Source: Aliagarivorans taiwanensis DSM 22990
Lineage (GTDB): Bacteria; Pseudomonadota; Gammaproteobacteria; Enterobacterales; Celerinatantimonadaceae
Assembly (NCBI RefSeq): GCF_000429505.1
Contig: NZ_AUBZ01000027.1
Coordinates: 1 to 64,000, forward strand
Reading direction: 5' to 3'
Length of the DNA stretch: 64,000 bases
The notes beneath the pieces were generated by a model. The model was given only the letters and a program-made list of their open reading frames with translations, was not told the DNA's origin and ran no database searches. Made by a program: the position numbers and the translations under genes. Numbering within the stretch: position 1 is the first letter of the stretch; the number at the start of each line of letters is the position of its first letter. Of the stretch, positions 1 through 8,557 are shown piece after piece.

Positions 1-266
1 GGCGCAACGAGGCGATGCTTCCCGGGTAGGGAGATGTCCATATGGCTGGCAATATCCCACACGGATGCTTGTCGAAACAACGCCATTCCCACCACCGACC
101 AGACAACAGCTTCCAGAGGTAAGCGTCGTCTTCGAACCGTTGCAACACCCGCATGCTGAAAGGCTTGGGTAAGTAGCTCTGGGGAGAGCAACTCATTCAA
201 CTTATCTAAGGAGGTGAATGTATCTACTTCTTGGAAAGTACTATCGAGCAGGTCTTGAATGGGCAT
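1..266 (-). CDS. IS4-family transposase, N-terminal part (runs off the window)
   Basis: This reading frame begins at ATG 264-266 on the minus strand and is still open at base 1, giving about 88 residues. The text (SPELLTQAFQHAGV, then RRRRLPLEAVVWSVVGMALF) closely matches the N-terminal helical domain of the E. coli IS4 transposase (DPELISRCLAESG, RKRRLPLEMMVW). The DDE catalytic domain would lie outside the window, so whether the copy is intact cannot be judged. No Shine-Dalgarno stands before the ATG. Instead a hairpin followed by seven T residues touches it, and an IS4-like terminal repeat lies at 328-353. The gene points the same way as xseA, just downstream of xseA's stop codon. Family assignment is strong; activity is unknown. 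Confidence 0.9.
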   Translation of the reverse strand, partial: MPIQDLLDSTFQEVDTFTSLDKLNELLSPELLTQAFQHAGVATVRRRRLPLEAVVWSVVGMALFRQASVWDIASHMDISLPGKHRLVA

Positions 267-272
267 AAAAAA

Positions 273-300
273 ATCCGATACCAGAGAACTGATATCGGAT
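273..300 (-). promoter_or_regulatory. Hairpin plus T-tract immediately before the transposase ATG
   Basis: The arms ATCCGATA (273-280) and TATCGGAT (293-300) form a perfect 8-bp stem with a 12-nt loop. On the minus strand the stem is followed by seven Ts that run into the transposase ATG. The shape is that of an intrinsic terminator placed so that transcripts entering from outside (here from xseA) would stop or fold before translating the transposase. The role is inferred by analogy with IS10 and IS50, which limit transposase made from read-through RNA. Confidence 0.55.
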
Positions 301-327
301 TCTGCTTGAGTCAGAAAGATCGTCAAT

Positions 328-353
328 GGATCTGTCTTAACTGATCGGCATTA
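328..353. repeat. Terminal inverted repeat of the IS4-family element
   Basis: Read on the minus strand from base 353 inward the sequence is TAATGCCGATCAGTTAAG followed by ACAGATCC. The first 18 bases match my recollection of the E. coli IS4 terminal repeat. It lies about 60 bp upstream of the transposase start, as expected for the 5' end of the element, so the IS boundary is placed at base 353. The other end and the target-site duplication are outside the window. Confidence 0.8.
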
Positions 354-375
354 GGCCTTAAGCCTCGCTTTTTTT
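354..375. terminator. Apparent half of the xseA terminator, split by the IS
   Basis: Right of the IS boundary the plus strand reads GGCCTTAAGCCTCGC followed by seven Ts. On the minus strand (xseA direction) this is seven As, then GCGAGGCTTAAGGCC, ending at the IS. It looks like one arm and the loop of a bidirectional terminator with an A7-GCGAGGC / GCCTCGC-T7 stem. Only a 4-bp AGGC/GCCT stem can still form, using one IS base. The intact ancestral form is inferred. Confidence 0.4.
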
Positions 376-406
376 GTGCCCCTTTCTCGTATGACTGCTT
401 TTGCTA

Positions 407-1738
407 TTAATCGATGGTGGCGGGGCGCTCGCCATCGGCAAACTTCAAACTGACCTTCTCACCGCTTGTAAGCTTGCTGGCACTGCTCACCACCCCTTGC
501 TTGCCCTCTACGATGCTGTAGCCGCGCTCAAGTACGGCAAGCGGGCTTAGGCTGTTTAGCTGGCGCACACAGGCCTGGAAGCGCTGTAGCGCGCTGTGCT
601 CGATGTTATCCATGGCAGCAAACTGGCGCTGCTCTAAGCGCTCCACGACCAGCTGGAGCTGTTGGATGCGTTGTGGCAAACCACTGGAGAGCAGACGTTG
701 CTGTAGCTGTTGTTGACGATTATGCAGGCCTTGAGAGCGCGCCTGCCAGCTATGCTCGAGGCGCAGGGTTAACTGGTCTAAACGCTGCTGCTGTTGCTGC
801 ACTTTTTGTTGAGGCGCTTGTGCCAGTAGCCGCTGCTGCAAGTGCTGGCTGCGGCTTTGATAAAACCGTAGCTGCTGCTGCCAAGCCAGCAACAAGCGTT
901 GCTTTTGCTTGGCGACTTTATCGTCGAGGGTGCTGGCGCTTTGACTGATCAGCTCCGCCGCCGCCGATGGGGTGGCGGCGCGCAGATCAGCCACAAAGTC
1001 GCAGATGCTGATATCCACCTCGTGGCCAACCGCCGAGATAACCGGCAGTTGAGAGTGATACACCGCTCTGGCCAATTGCTCATCGTTAAAACACCACAGG
1101 TCTTCTTTGGAGCCGCCGCCGCGGGTCAGTACCAGCAGATCCACCTCGTTGCGCTGGTTGGCACTATTCAGCGCACTGATTAACTGGGCGGGAGCGAGCT
1201 CGCCCTGTACCGAACTTGGGTAGATGATCACTTCGATGGAGGGCGCGCGGCGCTTTAGCACCGACAGAATATCGTGCAGCGCGGCGCCACTGGCGGAGGT
1301 AACCAAACCGATCCGCTGTGGGTGGCTAGGCATTGGTAGCTTGGCGGCTTCGCTGAACAAGCCCTCGGCGGCCAGCTTCATCTTGAGTTGGTCGAAGGCT
1401 AGCTGCATGGCGCCATCACCGGCGGGCAGCATCCGCTCGACAATCAACTGGTACTCGCCGCGCGGCTCGTACAGGCCGATCTTGGCTTTCACCAATACCT
1501 GCTGGCCGTTCTCTGGTTGAAAGCGCACTCGTGCGTTACTGCCCTTGAACATGGCGCAGCGCACTTGAGCCTCGCTGTCTTTCAGCGAAAAGTACCAATG
1601 ACCGGAAAAGGGCACCGAATAGTTGGAGATCTCGCCTTCCAGCCAGACGGTGCCGATGCTTTGTTCGAGTAACAGGCGTACCTGACGATTGAGCTGACTA
1701 ACACTTAGTACAGGGGCTTGGGGCGTTGCGAATGCCAT
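407..1738 (-). CDS. xseA: Exodeoxyribonuclease VII large subunit
   Basis: XseA is the catalytic large subunit of exonuclease VII, which degrades single-stranded DNA from both ends together with several copies of small XseB. The 443-residue product has the expected layout. An N-terminal OB-fold (about residues 10-110, with the EGEISNYS and SGHWYFSLKD motifs) is followed by the catalytic core (about 135-265, with GLVTSASGAALHDIL, TRGGGSKEDLW and SAVGHEVD), a long glutamine-rich coiled coil (about 265-390) and the C-terminal LERGYSIV segment. A GGGAAAA stretch serves as ribosome site. The gene is divergent from guaB, as in many gammaproteobacteria. xseB is not adjacent. The natural terminator seems to have been broken by the IS4-family element. 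Confidence 0.97.
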   Translation of the reverse strand: MAFATPQAPVLSVSQLNRQVRLLLEQSIGTVWLEGEISNYSVPFSGHWYFSLKDSEAQVRCAMFKGSNARVRFQPENGQQVLVKAKIGLYEPRGEYQLIVERMLPAGDGAMQLAFDQLKMKLAAEGLFSEAAKLPMPSHPQRIGLVTSASGAALHDILSVLKRRAPSIEVIIYPSSVQGELAPAQLISALNSANQRNEVDLLVLTRGGGSKEDLWCFNDEQLARAVYHSQLPVISAVGHEVDISICDFVADLRAATPSAAAELISQSASTLDDKVAKQKQRLLLAWQQQLRFYQSRSQHLQQRLLAQAPQQKVQQQQQRLDQLTLRLEHSWQARSQGLHNRQQQLQQRLLSSGLPQRIQQLQLVVERLEQRQFAAMDNIEHSALQRFQACVRQLNSLSPLAVLERGYSIVEGKQGVVSSASKLTSGEKVSLKFADGERPATID

Positions 1739-1785
1739 GAATTTTCCCGTTAATAAAAATATTCCAAGAAATTTATACTTTTCGT

Positions 1786-1814
1786 TTTACCTTGGCCAGC
1801 TTTGTACCTATAAT
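1786..1814 (+). promoter_or_regulatory. Candidate guaB promoter
   Basis: A perfect -10 hexamer TATAAT (1809-1814) is preceded by TTTACC (1786-1791, four of six matches to TTGACA) at a 17-bp spacing. It lies about 50 bp before the guaB start in the xseA/guaB divergent region. A PurR-type operator was not recognised. Confidence 0.6.
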
Positions 1815-1866
1815 CCCTCCGCAATATTTTACCCCCTTTCCTCACTTCCATTAGGTGAATATTGCT

Positions 1867-3327
1867 ATGTTGAGAATTGCCAAAGAAGCCCTAACCTTCG
1901 ATGACGTGTTGTTGGTTCCGGCCCACTCGCATGTCCTCCCAAATACAGCCAACCTGCAGACTAAGCTGACTAAAAACATCAGCCTGAACATCCCCATGGT
2001 CTCTGCAGCGATGGACACCGTTACAGAAGCGCGCTTCGCGATTGCTCTGGCCCAAGAGGGCGGTGTCGGCTTTATTCACAAGAACATGTCCATCGAGCAG
2101 CAAGCTGACGAAGTTCGCAAGGTGAAAAAGTACGAAGCTGGCGTAGTTCTAGAGCCGGTTACCGTAAGCCCTGAGCGTACCCTTGGCGAGATTGCCCTTC
2201 TACGTGAAAAACTAGGTTTTTCTGGTTTCCCAGTAGTTTCTGCTAACAACGACCTGGTAGGTATTGTTACCGGCCGTGACCTGCGTTTCGAAACTGACAT
2301 GAGTAAGACCGTAGCTGATGTGATGACGCCAAAAGAGCGTTTGGTAACCACCACCGACACTTCGCGTGACACCGTTGAGCATCTGATGCATGAGCACCGC
2401 ATTGAGAAAATGCTGGTTGTTGATGACAGCTTCAAGCTAACCGGTCTGATTACCGTAAAAGACTTTAAGAAAGCCGAGCGTAAACCCAACGCCTGTAAAG
2501 ACGAGCTGGGTCGCCTACGTGTGGGCGCAGCAGTAGGCGCTGGCGCAGGTAACGAAGAGCGCGTTAAAGCGCTGGTCGAAGCTGGCGTTGACGTACTGCT
2601 TATCGACTCGTCACACGGTCACTCACAGGGCGTATTGGATCGCATTAAAGCGACCCGCGAAACCTACCCGGATCTGGAGATCATCGGCGGCAATGTGGCT
2701 ACCACTGCAGGCGCCATTGCTCTGGCAGACGCTGGTTGTAGCGCGGTTAAAGTCGGTATTGGCCCTGGTTCTATCTGTACTACCCGTATCGTAACCGGTG
2801 TAGGTGTACCGCAAATCACCGCGGTAGCCGATGCAGTAGATGCACTGAAAGACCGTGGCATTCCGGTAATTGCCGACGGCGGTATTCGCTTCTCAGGCGA
2901 TATCGCCAAAGCACTGGTTGCTGGCGCAAGCTGCGTCATGGTGGGTTCGATGTTTGCCGGTACTGAAGAAGCGCCGGGTGAGATTGAGCTGTACCAAGGC
3001 CGCTCTTACAAGTCTTACCGTGGTATGGGCTCGCTGGGTGCGATGTCTCAGGGCTCATCGGATCGCTACTTCCAGACCGACAACGCCGCTGACAAGCTGG
3101 TACCAGAAGGTATCGAAGGTCGCGTTGCTTACAAAGGTCCGGTTAAAGCCATCATTCACCAGCAAATGGGCGGTCTGCGCTCATGCATGGGCCTGACTGG
3201 CTGTGCCACCATTGAAGAGCTGAACACCAAAGCTGAGTTTGTTAAGATCACCAGCGCCGGTATGGGCGAGAGCCACGTACACGATGTGGCCATCACCAAA
3301 GAAGCACCAAACTACCGCATGGGCTAA
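1867..3327 (+). CDS. guaB: IMP dehydrogenase
   Basis: GuaB oxidises IMP to XMP with NAD+, the committed step of GMP synthesis. The start is placed at ATG 1867 ([21 protein letters not shown], as in E. coli) because TAGGTG at 1852-1857 is a well-spaced ribosome site. A GTG at 1855 is in frame but overlaps that site. The product has 486 residues. The TIM-barrel core is interrupted by a pair of CBS domains (about 90-205), and the catalytic cysteine lies in GPGSICTTR near residue 300. The flap motif [11 protein letters not shown] and the C-terminal [15 protein letters not shown] segment are present. It is followed 65 bp later by guaA, forming the usual guaBA operon. Confidence 0.98.
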   Translation: MLRIAKEALTFDDVLLVPAHSHVLPNTANLQTKLTKNISLNIPMVSAAMDTVTEARFAIALAQEGGVGFIHKNMSIEQQADEVRKVKKYEAGVVLEPVTVSPERTLGEIALLREKLGFSGFPVVSANNDLVGIVTGRDLRFETDMSKTVADVMTPKERLVTTTDTSRDTVEHLMHEHRIEKMLVVDDSFKLTGLITVKDFKKAERKPNACKDELGRLRVGAAVGAGAGNEERVKALVEAGVDVLLIDSSHGHSQGVLDRIKATRETYPDLEIIGGNVATTAGAIALADAGCSAVKVGIGPGSICTTRIVTGVGVPQITAVADAVDALKDRGIPVIADGGIRFSGDIAKALVAGASCVMVGSMFAGTEEAPGEIELYQGRSYKSYRGMGSLGAMSQGSSDRYFQTDNAADKLVPEGIEGRVAYKGPVKAIIHQQMGGLRSCMGLTGCATIEELNTKAEFVKITSAGMGESHVHDVAITKEAPNYRMG

Positions 3328-3344
3328 CACCCAGTTTCTCCCGG

Positions 3345-3365
3345 GGGGCGCAGCAGCGCCCCTTT
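3345..3365 (+). terminator. Hairpin between guaB and guaA
   Basis: GGGGCGC (3345-3351), loop AGCA and GCGCCCC (3356-3362) form a 7-bp GC stem followed by only three Ts. It is more likely an attenuating or RNA-stabilising hairpin inside the guaBA operon than a full terminator. Confidence 0.4.
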
Positions 3366-3392
3366 GATTAACTCTTACTTAAAGAAGAGATT

Positions 3393-4973
3393 ATGAGCCA
3401 AGACATTCATAAGCATCGTATCCTGATCCTCGACTTTGGATCTCAGTACACCCAACTGATTGCCCGCCGTATCCGTGAAATCGGCGTTTACTGTGAGCTG
3501 TGGGGTTGGGATGTTGAAGAGGCCGACATTAAAGAGTTCGCGCCTAACGGTATCATTCTGGCCGGCGGCCCGGAGAGCGTAACTGAAGCTGATTCACCGC
3601 GTGCTCCTGAGTACGTGTTTAATGCGGGCGTACCGGTACTGGGTATCTGCTACGGCATGCAAACCATGAGTGAGCAGCTAGGTGGTGCAGTAATCCAAGG
3701 CGATGGAGAACGCGAGTTTGGTTACGCACAGGTAGAAGTACTGGCTCAATCTGAGCTGTTCAAGGCCATCGAAGACGCAGTAGCGCCAAACGGCAACGCA
3801 CTGCTGGACGTATGGATGAGCCACGGCGATAAGGTGTCGGCGATCCCTGAAGGCTTCGCTAAGATTGCTCAAACCCCAAGCTGTGAGTTCGCGGCTATGG
3901 CCTGCGAAGAGAAGCAGTTCTACGGCGTTCAGTTCCACCCAGAAGTGACTCACACCCGCCAGGGCAAGCGCATGCTGGAGCACTTTGTTAAAGACATCTG
4001 TGGCTGTGAAGCGCTATGGACCTCAGGCTCGATTATCGAAGACGCGGTAGCGCGTATTAAAGAGCAAGTGGGCGATGATGAAGTGATCCTGGGCCTCAGT
4101 GGCGGTGTTGATTCATCGGTAGTTGCGATGCTGGTTCAGCGCGCCATCGGCGACAAGCTGACCTGTGTATTCGTTGACAACGGCCTGCTGCGTCTTAACG
4201 AAGCTCAGCAAGTGATGGATATGTTCGGCAACCACTTCGGCCTGAACATCGTGCACGTTGATGCAGAAGACCGCTTTTTGACAGCACTGGAAGGCGAAGC
4301 CGATCCAGAAGCTAAGCGTAAGATCATCGGCCATGTATTCGTAGACGTGTTCGACGAAGAGTCGAAGAAGCTGCAAAACGCCAAGTGGCTAGCACAAGGC
4401 ACCATCTACCCAGACGTGATCGAATCTGCTGGCGCGAAAACCGGTAAAGCCCATGTGATTAAATCGCACCATAACGTTGGCGGTCTGCCAGACGATATGG
4501 AAATGGGTCTGGTTGAGCCGCTAAAAGAGCTGTTCAAAGATGAAGTACGTAAGATTGGCCTGGAGCTAGGCCTGCCATACGATATGCTGTACCGTCACCC
4601 ATTCCCGGGTCCTGGTCTGGGCGTGCGTGTACTGGGCGAAGTGAAGAAAGAGTACTGTGACTTGCTGCGTCGCGCCGATGCCATTTTCATCGAAGAGCTG
4701 CACAAGGCCGAGCTGTACCACAAGGTAAGCCAAGCCTTCACCGTATTCCTGCCGGTTCGCTCGGTAGGCGTAATGGGCGATGGCCGTAAGTACGACTGGG
4801 TTGTATCGTTACGTGCGGTAGAGACCATCGACTTTATGACCGCACACTGGGCACACCTGCCATACGATTTCTTGGGTGCAGTAAGTAACCGCATCATCAA
4901 CGAAATCGACGGTATTTCGCGCGTTGTTTACGATATCTCAGGTAAGCCGCCTGCCACCATCGAGTGGGAATAA
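3393..4973 (+). CDS. guaA: GMP synthase (glutamine-hydrolysing)
   Basis: GuaA converts XMP to GMP using glutamine and ATP. The 526-residue product (E. coli 525) holds a class I glutamine amidotransferase domain, with the nucleophile cysteine in GICYGMQ and the His/Glu pair in VQFHPEVTH. Next comes an N-type ATP-pyrophosphatase domain with the P-loop SGGVDSSV near residue 235, and then the C-terminal dimerisation domain with [12 protein letters not shown] and the final [16 protein letters not shown] precedes the ATG. It is the second gene of guaBA and is followed by a strong terminator. Confidence 0.98.
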   Translation: MSQDIHKHRILILDFGSQYTQLIARRIREIGVYCELWGWDVEEADIKEFAPNGIILAGGPESVTEADSPRAPEYVFNAGVPVLGICYGMQTMSEQLGGAVIQGDGEREFGYAQVEVLAQSELFKAIEDAVAPNGNALLDVWMSHGDKVSAIPEGFAKIAQTPSCEFAAMACEEKQFYGVQFHPEVTHTRQGKRMLEHFVKDICGCEALWTSGSIIEDAVARIKEQVGDDEVILGLSGGVDSSVVAMLVQRAIGDKLTCVFVDNGLLRLNEAQQVMDMFGNHFGLNIVHVDAEDRFLTALEGEADPEAKRKIIGHVFVDVFDEESKKLQNAKWLAQGTIYPDVIESAGAKTGKAHVIKSHHNVGGLPDDMEMGLVEPLKELFKDEVRKIGLELGLPYDMLYRHPFPGPGLGVRVLGEVKKEYCDLLRRADAIFIEELHKAELYHKVSQAFTVFLPVRSVGVMGDGRKYDWVVSLRAVETIDFMTAHWAHLPYDFLGAVSNRIINEIDGISRVVYDISGKPPATIEWE

Positions 4974-4993
4974 GCGTCCTCGCTTGCTGAACT

Positions 4994-5017
4994 AAGCCAC
5001 CTTCGGGTGGCTTTTTT
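4994..5017 (+). terminator. Rho-independent terminator of guaBA
   Basis: The AAGCCACC stem (4994-5001), TTCG tetraloop and GGTGGCTT (5006-5013) are followed by a T run. This is a textbook intrinsic terminator 20 bp after guaA. Confidence 0.9.
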
Positions 5018-5124
5018 GATCGCGTTACCTTTTCTATTGCTGCTGGTGTTTGTAGATGGGGAGTATTGGTCTATTCTCAATGTTGATAAATATATAAATA
5101 CATAACGCTTGAACGGTATAGACA

Positions 5125-5463
5125 ATGACTAACTTACTTAAATGGGGAGCCGTAGTGCTCCTTTGTTTTATGGTGGTTCCGGGGCATGCGAGTGTCCGCT
5201 TAAAAAGCGCTGAGTGTGACCGGCAAAAGATGGGGACCCGCTATCGCGCTGAGCTGGCGAGTACCGAGCGAGAGCTAGTTAAGGCCAAGGTGGAAGTGCA
5301 GTATTACTACTACCAAGATCAGCGCTGGTATGAGTGGGACAAGAAGGTCAAATGGTATAGCGCCAAGCCCGGCAGTAGCCGTCAGATCACCTTGAACTCG
5401 CGGCAGATGCCCAGCTTGGGCAAGGTAAAATGCCGTGCGTGGATAAGTGCGCTAAAGAGCTAA
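5125..5463 (+). CDS. Small exported protein of unknown function
   Basis: The gene encodes 112 residues. Residues 1-23 form a clear signal peptide (short basic start, hydrophobic VVLLCFMVV, cleavage probable after GHA). The mature part is basic and rich in aromatic residues (VQYYYYQDQRWYEW), with only two cysteines (KSAECDRQ and KVKCRAW) that could pair in the periplasm. I do not recognise the family. It lies alone after the guaA terminator and is followed 30 bp later by the cupin gene, so the two may be cotranscribed. No strong ribosome site is visible before the ATG. The signal peptide and coding appearance support a real gene. Confidence 0.7.
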   Translation: MTNLLKWGAVVLLCFMVVPGHASVRLKSAECDRQKMGTRYRAELASTERELVKAKVEVQYYYYQDQRWYEWDKKVKWYSAKPGSSRQITLNSRQMPSLGKVKCRAWISALKS

Positions 5464-5493
5464 CACAGCAATCAAACTGAAGGAGCAAGCAGC

Positions 5494-5787
5494 ATGGAAG
5501 CGGTAGAATCGGTAGATATGATTAAGCTGGAAAAGGAGTTTCTGCAGCGTGGCTATAGCTTTGGCATCTTCGAAGATCCCCCCGGTCAACAGTGGCTTGA
5601 TTTTGTGCATAGCGTGGATGAGTTGCTGGTTGTGTTGGAAGGTGACTTAGTCGTAGTCATCGATGGGATCCATTGTTATCCCGAGGTCGGTGAAGAGGTA
5701 TTTATCCCCGCCAACAGCAATCACGACGTGATAACCGGCCCCAACTCCGGTAGCCGCTGGGCCTATGGCTACCGCCATCAAGACTGA
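5494..5787 (+). CDS. Cupin-domain protein
   Basis: A 97-residue single-domain cupin. The pattern VDELLVVLEGDLVVVIDG followed by the GEEVFIPANSNHDV turn is the usual conserved core: cupin motif 1 with a degenerate metal-ligand set, and motif 2 with P and H. Such small cupins bind metals or small ligands and often act as isomerases or sensors. No substrate can be inferred. AAGGAGC lies at good spacing before the ATG. It follows the small exported protein by 30 bp. The function is unknown beyond the fold. Confidence 0.8.
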   Translation: MEAVESVDMIKLEKEFLQRGYSFGIFEDPPGQQWLDFVHSVDELLVVLEGDLVVVIDGIHCYPEVGEEVFIPANSNHDVITGPNSGSRWAYGYRHQD

Positions 5788-5804
5788 ACCCGCCCTGTTA
5801 TTTA

Positions 5805-5829
5805 AGGCCAGCCTTAGCCCTGCTGGCCT
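5805..5829 (+). terminator. Hairpin after the cupin gene
   Basis: AGGCCAGC (5805-5812) and GCTGGCCT (5822-5829) form an 8-bp stem with a 9-nt loop 18 bp after the cupin stop codon. No T run follows, so termination is uncertain. Confidence 0.4.
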
Positions 5830-5888
5830 CCATCCCTTGTGTTAAATCCGATGCAGTTGTAACTGCGGCAAAATTGCCCATTACCCTT

Positions 5889-6048
5889 ATACCAATCAGA
5901 ACAAGTATCTGGTCATCTTTGCTGGTTAAAATCTTTGGTGACAGCGTCAGCGCTTTTGTAATTAGTCCACTAGTTACGGCAAGCCCTTCCTCGTCCTCAA
6001 AGATTTTTCCTGCGCAATATCTGAACATCTACTTATTCGGATTGGTAT
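5889..6048. mobile_element. MITE-like non-autonomous repeat
   Basis: The 160-bp segment is bounded by ATACCAATC (5889-5897) and its perfect inverted copy GATTGGTAT (6040-6048). The interior has no transposase, and its minus-strand reading frame (5798-6028) spills over the left end, so it is not a convincing gene. Elements with ATACCAATC ends are, from memory, scattered through intergenic regions of marine gammaproteobacteria. The target-site duplication is unclear. A genome-wide copy count is needed to prove repetition. Confidence 0.5.
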
Positions 6049-6117
6049 TACTTTCTTTCTGTACTAATTATCAAAAAAATCTTTAAAATTGAGCTGTTGA
6101 AGATAAGGAGAGCTGTA

Positions 6118-7836
6118 TTGGTTACACGGACGTTTCAAGACATCACGCTAAAGGGTGATCTATTTGGTGGCGTGACCACCGCCATCGTATCGCTGCCGAT
6201 GGCCTTGGCCTTTGGTGTCGCATCCGGCGCTGGGGCGCAAGCCGGCTTGTGGGGGGCGATATTGGTCGGTCTGTTTGCCGCCTTATTTGGTGGTTCGCGA
6301 ACCTTGATCTCCGAGCCAACCGGTCCGATGACGGTGGTGATGGCCGCTGTGCTTACCGGAATGATTGCCCGCCACCCCGAGAATGGGGTGGCCATTGCCT
6401 TCACCGTGGTGATGTTGGCTGGGGTGTTTCAGATAGCGCTCGGTGCGCTCAAGTTGGGTAAGTACATCACCTTGATGCCCTATAGCGTGATATCCGGCTT
6501 TATGTCTGGGGTGGGGGTGATCCTGGTAATCCTTCAGCTCGCCCCATTTCTTGGCCAAGCCGTGCCTCCCGGTGGCGCGCTGGGGACAATCAAAGCCCTG
6601 CCGGAGCTTATCCGCAATATGCACTTTGGCGAGTTCTTACTCGGCATGATGACCCTCGGCGTGCTGTTGTTTATGCCGAGTAAATACAAGAAGCTGATCC
6701 CACCGCAGTTGGTGGCACTGGTGGCCGTAACGCTCATCTCCATCGTGCTATTCGGTGGTATGGATATCCGCCGTATTGGCGAGATCCCTAGCGGACTCCC
6801 CTCGATTGTGTGGCCAACCTTTTCCTTTGGCCTTATCAGCGAGATGCTGGTTGACGCGCTAGTACTGGGCACACTTGGCTGTATCGATACGCTGCTAACT
6901 GCTGTGATTGCCGACAGCTTGACCCGTAACGAGCATGACTCCAACCGTGAGCTTATCGGGCAGGGTATCGCCAATACCGTGTCTGGGTTGTTTGGTGCCT
7001 TACCCGGCGCGGGAGCGACCATGGGCACGGTGGTCAATGTGCAGGTGGGGGCTCGCTCGCCGCTCTCCGGCATTGTGCGCGCGCTGATCCTGCTGCTGGT
7101 TGTGCTGTGGCTGGCGCCGCTGATTGAGCCGGTGCCCTTGGCGGTGCTTGCAGGTATTGCACTGTTTGTGGGACTCAACATCCTTGATTGGAGCTTTATC
7201 AAGCGCGCCCACACCGTATCACTGGTGCCAACCTGCATCATGTACGGGGTACTGCTGCTGACGGTGTTTGTGGATCTAATCTACGCCGTTGGGATAGGGG
7301 TGTTTCTGGCGAACATCATCACCATTGAGCGGCTAAGCCGGGTTCAGGAAAAGAATGTGAAGGCCATTTCCGATGCCGATGATGGCGTGCCGCTAAGCAG
7401 TGAGGAACGTGCCTTGCTGGATCAGGCCAAAGGGCAGTTGCTGTTCTTCTACCTCTCTGGGCCGATGATATTCGGTGTATCCAAGGCGATTGCCCGGGCC
7501 CATGCCGCCGTTGACCAATACAAGGTGATGGTACTGGATTTAAGCGCGGTACCGATGATCGATGTGACGGTGGCGCTAGCGCTGGAGAATGCGATGCGCG
7601 ACGCGCTGGATGCAGGTTGTCAGGTCTTCTTGTACTGCCCGAATGAGCAGGCTATGGAGCAGTTGGAGAAGATGCAGATCCGCAATTGGGTAGACGGAGA
7701 GTACATTGTTAGCTCTCGTATCGAGGCCTTGCAGAAGGGCTTGGCGATTGTCGGTGAGCCCGTGGATCAACAAGTGGATGAACAAGTGATGGCTAACGAG
7801 CAGTCGAGTGAGTCGGAGGCAAAGCCAAGCGTATAG
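6118..7836 (+). CDS. SulP-family anion transporter with STAS domain
   Basis: A membrane permease of the SulP (SLC26-like) family, which moves anions such as sulfate, bicarbonate or dicarboxylates across the inner membrane. The substrate cannot be told from sequence. The start is set at TTG 6118 because AAGGAG (6105-6110) sits seven bases before it; an in-frame TTG at 6097 lacks such a site. The 572-residue product begins with the typical amphipathic TLKGDLFGGVTTAIVSLPMALAFGVASGA segment (shown here only for its position, residues 10-38). It has the SEPTGPMTVV motif, about ten to twelve transmembrane helices to residue 410, and a cytoplasmic STAS domain (about 440-550, LDLSAVPMIDVT). It ends at a bidirectional terminator. 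Confidence 0.92.
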   Translation: MVTRTFQDITLKGDLFGGVTTAIVSLPMALAFGVASGAGAQAGLWGAILVGLFAALFGGSRTLISEPTGPMTVVMAAVLTGMIARHPENGVAIAFTVVMLAGVFQIALGALKLGKYITLMPYSVISGFMSGVGVILVILQLAPFLGQAVPPGGALGTIKALPELIRNMHFGEFLLGMMTLGVLLFMPSKYKKLIPPQLVALVAVTLISIVLFGGMDIRRIGEIPSGLPSIVWPTFSFGLISEMLVDALVLGTLGCIDTLLTAVIADSLTRNEHDSNRELIGQGIANTVSGLFGALPGAGATMGTVVNVQVGARSPLSGIVRALILLLVVLWLAPLIEPVPLAVLAGIALFVGLNILDWSFIKRAHTVSLVPTCIMYGVLLLTVFVDLIYAVGIGVFLANIITIERLSRVQEKNVKAISDADDGVPLSSEERALLDQAKGQLLFFYLSGPMIFGVSKAIARAHAAVDQYKVMVLDLSAVPMIDVTVALALENAMRDALDAGCQVFLYCPNEQAMEQLEKMQIRNWVDGEYIVSSRIEALQKGLAIVGEPVDQQVDEQVMANEQSSESEAKPSV

Positions 7837-7864
7837 GCCTGCTGGTTTGCTGTATTAAAAAAAG

Positions 7865-7891
7865 AAAACGCCACTGATGAGTGGCGTTTTT
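7865..7891. terminator. Bidirectional terminator between the SulP gene and purN
   Basis: AAAACGCCACT (7865-7875), loop GATG and AGTGGCGTTTT (7880-7890) form an 11-bp stem with A and T tails on either side. It can serve the SulP gene on the plus strand and purMN on the minus strand. Confidence 0.9.
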
Positions 7892-7910
7892 ATTGGAAGC
7901 ATGTCGCTAG

Positions 7911-8549
7911 CTAGTTCGCGTAGCCTTCAGCGGGCAGTAGCTGGCCATCTAGCTCAGCGCCTTGCTCGGTCATCGACAAGCGGCCCTGACAGAGCCAGCT
8001 TACTACCAGAGGGTAGATAGCATGCTCTTGCACCAGAACCCGTTTGGCCAGCTCTTCTGGGCTGTCTTCTTGGAACACAGGTACCTTGGCTTGCAGTACC
8101 ACCGGGCCGCCATCGAGCTCGGCGGTAACGAAGTGAACACTGCAGCCGTGTTCTTTGTCGCCCGCCTCAATAGCGCGCTGATGGGTATGCAGGCCTTGAT
8201 ACTTGGGCAGCAACGAGGGATGGATGTTGAGCATCTTGCCGTTGAAGCGCTCGACAAAACCTTCGCTGAGGATACGCATAAAGCCCGCCATCACAATGAC
8301 ATCGGCACGATGGCCATCAATCATATCGGCGAGGGCGACATCATAGCTTGCGCGATCGCTATAGGCTTTAGGGTCGAGGAACTCGGTAACGATGCCGGCA
8401 CGCGCAGCGCGTTGCAGGCCAAAGGCGTCGGCCTTGTTAGATATGACCGCAGAAATGCGGCCATCAATCTTTCCCTGTTCACAGGCATCAATCAGCGCTT
8501 GCAGGTTAGTCCCTGAACCGCTGATGAGTACCACTATATTGGCAGTCAT
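7911..8549 (-). CDS. purN: Phosphoribosylglycinamide formyltransferase
   Basis: PurN transfers a formyl group from 10-formyl-tetrahydrofolate to GAR, the third step of de novo purine synthesis. The 212-residue product (E. coli 212) begins VVLISGSGTNLQALIDA, the phosphate-binding loop. It contains the catalytic Asn and His in NIHPSLLPKYQG and the catalytic Asp in VTAELDGGPV. It lies 8 bp after purM in the usual purMN operon and ends near a bidirectional terminator shared with the SulP gene. Confidence 0.97.
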   Translation of the reverse strand: MTANIVVLISGSGTNLQALIDACEQGKIDGRISAVISNKADAFGLQRAARAGIVTEFLDPKAYSDRASYDVALADMIDGHRADVIVMAGFMRILSEGFVERFNGKMLNIHPSLLPKYQGLHTHQRAIEAGDKEHGCSVHFVTAELDGGPVVLQAKVPVFQEDSPEELAKRVLVQEHAIYPLVVSWLCQGRLSMTEQGAELDGQLLPAEGYAN

Positions 8550-8557
8550 GGCCTTCC

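Larger units (their letters stand above)
5788..6117. other. Intergenic region: hairpin plus MITE-like repeat
   Basis: This 330-base stretch between the cupin and the SulP transporter has no convincing gene. It contains an 8-bp hairpin at 5805-5829, an inverted-repeat-bounded element at 5889-6048, and the transporter's ribosome site AAGGAG at 6105-6110. Confidence 0.7.

Noticed and set aside
673-1520. Plus-strand reading frames antisense to xseA
   Set aside because: Shadows of the GC-skewed xseA codons; no motifs or start signals.
5798-6028. A 76-residue minus-strand reading frame
   Set aside because: It lies mostly inside the MITE-like repeat, spans its left end and has no ribosome site or recognisable motif.
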